The notes under the pieces were generated by a model. That model did not search any database, was not told the DNA's origin, and saw only the letters and a list, made by a program, of their open reading frames with translations. Shown in pieces: positions 6,000 through 7,923 of a stretch of DNA of 7,923 bases; within the stretch, counting starts at the first letter, position 1; each line of letters starts with the position of its first letter. The position numbers were made by a program, and so were the translations under genes. This stretch comes from Comamonadaceae bacterium (GTDB lineage: Bacteria > Pseudomonadota > Gammaproteobacteria > Burkholderiales > Burkholderiaceae_C): the NCBI GenBank assembly GCA_024642025.1, contig JAHEBY010000118.1, forward strand, positions 1 through 7,923. The letters are read 5' to 3'.

Positions 6000-6701
6000 G
6001 TGAACGAAAAAAGCAGAGACAACAAGGCCACCAACAAGGTGGGCAGCAAGGTCAACCGCGCCTGGTTGAATGACCATGTGAACGACCCCTATGTAAAGCT
6101 CGCCCAGCGCGAGGGCTATCGCGCGCGCGCGGCATTCAAGCTCAAGGAGATCGATGAAACCCTGGGTTTGATTAAGCCCGGCGACCTTGTGGTTGATCTG
6201 GGGTCCACGCCGGGCGCCTGGAGCCAGTATGTGCGGCGCAAGATGTCACCCAAGTCAGCGCTGGGCGGCGGTGCCGCGGCGGGTGCCCTCGACGGAACCA
6301 TCATCGCGTTGGATTTACTTCCCATGGAGCCGATAGAAGGCGTGATCTTTCTACAAGGCGATTTCCGTGAGGCGGACGTTCTGGCGCGACTTACAGCCCA
6401 GCTGGAGGGACGGCTTGCCGATATTGTGTTGTCGGATATGGCGCCAAATCTGTCGGGTATCGGGTCGGCTGACGCAGCCAGAATTGCCCATCTGGTCGAG
6501 CTGTCCGTTGATTTCAGCCGGACTTACATGAAGGCCCGTGGCGTGCTGGTGGCCAAGGTGTTTCATGGCAGCGGATATGACGAGCTTGTTAAACAGTTTA
6601 GACAGGTGTTCCATACTGTGAAACCCATCAAACCCAAGGCCTCACGGGACAAGTCTTCAGAGACCTATCTCGTCGGGATTGGCCTTAAAAATGTTAAATA
6701 G
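6000..6701 (+). CDS. rlmE: 23S rRNA 2'-O-methyltransferase RlmE (FtsJ/RrmJ)
   Basis: This is a 233-residue SAM-dependent enzyme that 2'-O-methylates U2552 in the A loop of 23S rRNA on the 50S particle (known for E. coli RlmE, 209 aa). The catalytic K-D-K-E tetrad is present: Lys47 (in RAAFKL), Asp146 (in SDMAPN), Lys186 (in VAKVF) and Glu221 (in SSETYLV), equivalent to E. coli K38, D124, K164 and E199. The SAM-binding motif VVDLGSTPGAWSQY spans 64-77, and DLLPMEPI spans 105-112. Residues about 83-99 form a Gly/Ala-rich insertion (SALGGGAAAGALDG) where E. coli has a short turn. The start is GTG with AGGA (5988-5991) 8 bases upstream. It is divergent from yhbY and followed by ftsH in the same direction, as in E. 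coli. No clear terminator separates it from ftsH, so partial co-transcription is possible. Confidence 0.97.
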   Translation: MNEKSRDNKATNKVGSKVNRAWLNDHVNDPYVKLAQREGYRARAAFKLKEIDETLGLIKPGDLVVDLGSTPGAWSQYVRRKMSPKSALGGGAAAGALDGTIIALDLLPMEPIEGVIFLQGDFREADVLARLTAQLEGRLADIVLSDMAPNLSGIGSADAARIAHLVELSVDFSRTYMKARGVLVAKVFHGSGYDELVKQFRQVFHTVKPIKPKASRDKSSETYLVGIGLKNVK

Positions 6702-6897
6702 TGTGTCAAAAGACATTGAATAGCGGGAAATCCCTTGTTCTGCCTATGGCTGAAACTGTAAAACCTCGGTGGGCAGTGACTTGAAAAGCCTAAAATGGGC
6801 GTCAAGTACGGAAAGCAGTCGAAAAAGTAGTCGATAAGGCTGCGTCATTTCAATTCGGCTTTTGCTTTCCCCACCTGCACTCTAATTGGAGCCTTGC
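6702..6897. other. rlmE-ftsH intergenic region
   Basis: I see no gene here. A weak hairpin, TGTC/GACA around AAAA (6704-6715), follows the rlmE stop but lacks a T tract. A dyad ACTTGA (6779-6784)/TCAAGT (6802-6807) encloses GCC (6788-6790)/GGC (6798-6800). A 9-base near-direct repeat AGTCGAAAA/AGTCGATAA lies at 6817-6825 and 6829-6837. CTTGAAAA at 6780-6787 matches the -35 of heat-shock (sigma-32) promoters, but no CCCCAT-like -10 lies at the proper distance. TTGTTC (6735-6740) and TGTAAA (6757-6762) with a 16-base spacer form a weak sigma-70-like pair. The ftsH ribosome binding site GGAG is at 6888-6891. Confidence 0.4.
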
Positions 6898-7923
6898 TTG
6901 AACAATCAGTGGTTTTCTAAAGTTGCCGTCTGGCTCGTCATTGCCCTCGTGCTGTTCACGGTGTTCAAACAGTTCGACTCGCGTAGCGCCGCAAGTTCGG
7001 GCACGATGGGCTATTCCGACTTTCTCGAAGAAGTGCGCAGCAACCGCATAAAAAGTGCTGTCATCCAGGAGGGGCAGGGAGGAACCGACATTCTGGCCGT
7101 GACGACTGACGACCGCAGAATCAAGACAACCGCGACTTATCTGGACCGTGGTCTGGTGGGTGACCTGATCACCTATGGCGTCAAGTTTGATGTGAAACCC
7201 CGCGAAGAAGGCTCTTTGTTGATGACGTTGTTGGTCAGCTGGGGCCCGATGTTGCTGCTGATTGGTGTTTGGGTGTATTTCATGCGCCAGATGCAAGGTG
7301 GCGGCAAGGGCGGCGCGTTCAGCTTTGGCAAAAGCAAGGCGCGCATGCTGGACGAAAGTACCAACCAGGTCACGTTTGCGGATGTTGCCGGTTGCGACGA
7401 AGCCAAGGAAGAGGTCAAGGAAGTGGTGGACTTCCTGAAGGACCCCGCCAAATTCCAGAAGCTTGGCGGTCGCATTCCTCGTGGTTTGTTGCTGGTGGGG
7501 CCTCCGGGAACTGGCAAGACCCTGCTGGCCAAAGGCATTGCAGGCGAGGCCAAAGTGCCGTTTTTCAGCATTAGCGGTTCAGACTTCGTGGAAATGTTTG
7601 TTGGCGTGGGTGCCGCGCGGGTGCGTGACATGTTTGAAAACGCCAAGAAAAATGCGCCCTGCATTATCTTCATCGACGAGATTGACGCCGTTGGCCGCCA
7701 GCGCGGTGCGGGCTTGGGTGGCGGCAATGATGAGCGCGAGCAGACGCTCAATCAGATGCTGGTCGAGATGGACGGGTTCGAGACCAATGTCGGTGTCATC
7801 GTGGTTGCAGCTACCAACAGACCGGACATTTTGGATGCGGCTTTGCTCCGCCCGGGCCGTTTTGACCGTCAGGTTTATGTCACCTTGCCCGATATTCGCG
7901 GGCGGGAGCAGATTCTGAATGTG
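6898..7923 (+). CDS. ftsH: ATP-dependent zinc metalloprotease FtsH, N-terminal 342 residues
   Basis: FtsH is a membrane-anchored AAA+ protease that degrades misfolded membrane proteins and, in E. coli, regulators such as sigma-32 and LpxC. The frame runs off the right edge after exactly 342 codons. Visible parts are TM1 at about 9-23, a periplasmic domain at about 28-104, TM2 at about 107-129 and then the AAA+ domain. That domain has Walker A GPPGTGKT at 201-208, the pore loop FVGVG at 234-238, Walker B IIFIDEID at 256-263, a sensor Asn at 307 and the arginine fingers Arg318 and Arg321 in RPGRFDR. The zinc site HEXXH and the rest of the protease domain lie outside the window. The start is TTG 6898, giving (M)NNQWFSK, the usual betaproteobacterial N-terminus. 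GGAG at 6888-6891 is 6 bases upstream, and an in-frame TAA at 6883-6885 leaves only TTG 6886 as an alternative. ATG/GTG-only gene calling would miss this start. Confidence 0.97.
   Translation, partial: MNNQWFSKVAVWLVIALVLFTVFKQFDSRSAASSGTMGYSDFLEEVRSNRIKSAVIQEGQGGTDILAVTTDDRRIKTTATYLDRGLVGDLITYGVKFDVKPREEGSLLMTLLVSWGPMLLLIGVWVYFMRQMQGGGKGGAFSFGKSKARMLDESTNQVTFADVAGCDEAKEEVKEVVDFLKDPAKFQKLGGRIPRGLLLVGPPGTGKTLLAKGIAGEAKVPFFSISGSDFVEMFVGVGAARVRDMFENAKKNAPCIIFIDEIDAVGRQRGAGLGGGNDEREQTLNQMLVEMDGFETNVGVIVVAATNRPDILDAALLRPGRFDRQVYVTLPDIRGREQILNV

Noticed and set aside
5941..6003. 20-codon ORF ahead of rlmE whose stop overlaps the rlmE GTG
   Set aside because: It has no ribosome binding site, and the predicted transcription start near 5944 lies after its ATG; chance is the simpler reading.
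5927..6055. N-terminal extension of yhbY with a hydrophobic stretch
   Set aside because: The extension would overlap rlmE on the other strand and has no counterpart in YhbY; its hydrophobic look comes from the Lys/Asn/Glu-rich rlmE 5' end read in antisense.
6746..6784. 12-residue ORF between rlmE and ftsH
   Set aside because: It has no Shine-Dalgarno and no sign of conservation or attenuator structure, and is too short to support.
6780..6812. Sigma-32 heat-shock promoter for ftsH
   Set aside because: Only the CTTGAAAA half is present; no CCCCAT-like -10 occurs 13-17 bases downstream.
1..7923. CRISPR array, tRNA/rRNA gene, insertion sequence or attachment site
   Set aside because: I saw no spaced direct repeats, no tRNA-like cloverleaf sequence, no transposase or integrase and no target duplications; the window is core metabolism and housekeeping.

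Overview
The window is a piece of conserved chromosomal core from a betaproteobacterium, most likely Burkholderiales of the Comamonadaceae type (Polaromonas/Rhodoferax/Acidovorax relatives). The assignment rests on the protein sequences (CarB, GreA, RlmE, and FtsH starting LNNQWFSK), the gene order, the moderately high GC content, and an AT-rich segment resembling a dispersed repeat I remember from that family. No database search was possible, so the taxon is an inference.

Layout, left to right. Bases 2-484 hold the 3' part of carA, the glutaminase subunit of carbamoyl-phosphate synthetase. Its stop overlaps the start of a LeuE/LysE-type amino-acid exporter (481-1158). After 28 bases comes a full carB (1187-4462), then a 74-base gap carrying a perfect 8-bp inverted repeat, then greA (4537-5013). 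Four bases later is a small membrane protein of the DUF4149 type (5018-5446). All of these read rightward and could form one long transcript. They meet yhbY, a ribosome-assembly RNA-binding protein on the minus strand (5453-5926), end to end with only 6 bases between the stops. yhbY and rlmE (6000-6701, plus strand) diverge from a 73-base region with a symmetric -10-like sequence. After a 196-base gap with no convincing terminator or promoter comes ftsH (6898 to the window end), with a TTG start.

Functionally there are two blocks. CarA and CarB make carbamoyl phosphate for arginine and pyrimidine synthesis, and an amino-acid exporter gene is threaded between them. The second block (greA, yhbY, rlmE, ftsH) covers transcript cleavage, 50S maturation, 23S rRNA 2'-O-methylation and membrane protein quality control. 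It matches the greA/yhbY/rlmE/ftsH neighbourhood known from Escherichia coli.

I see no evidence of a new defence, mobile or biosynthetic system. The points worth a second look are small. They are an apparent repeat-derived, AT-rich in-frame segment inside the DUF4149 gene, a strong hairpin in the variable loop of the exporter gene, a REP-like palindrome ahead of greA, a possible leaderless/bidirectional promoter between yhbY and rlmE, and the exporter gene sitting inside the carAB operon.
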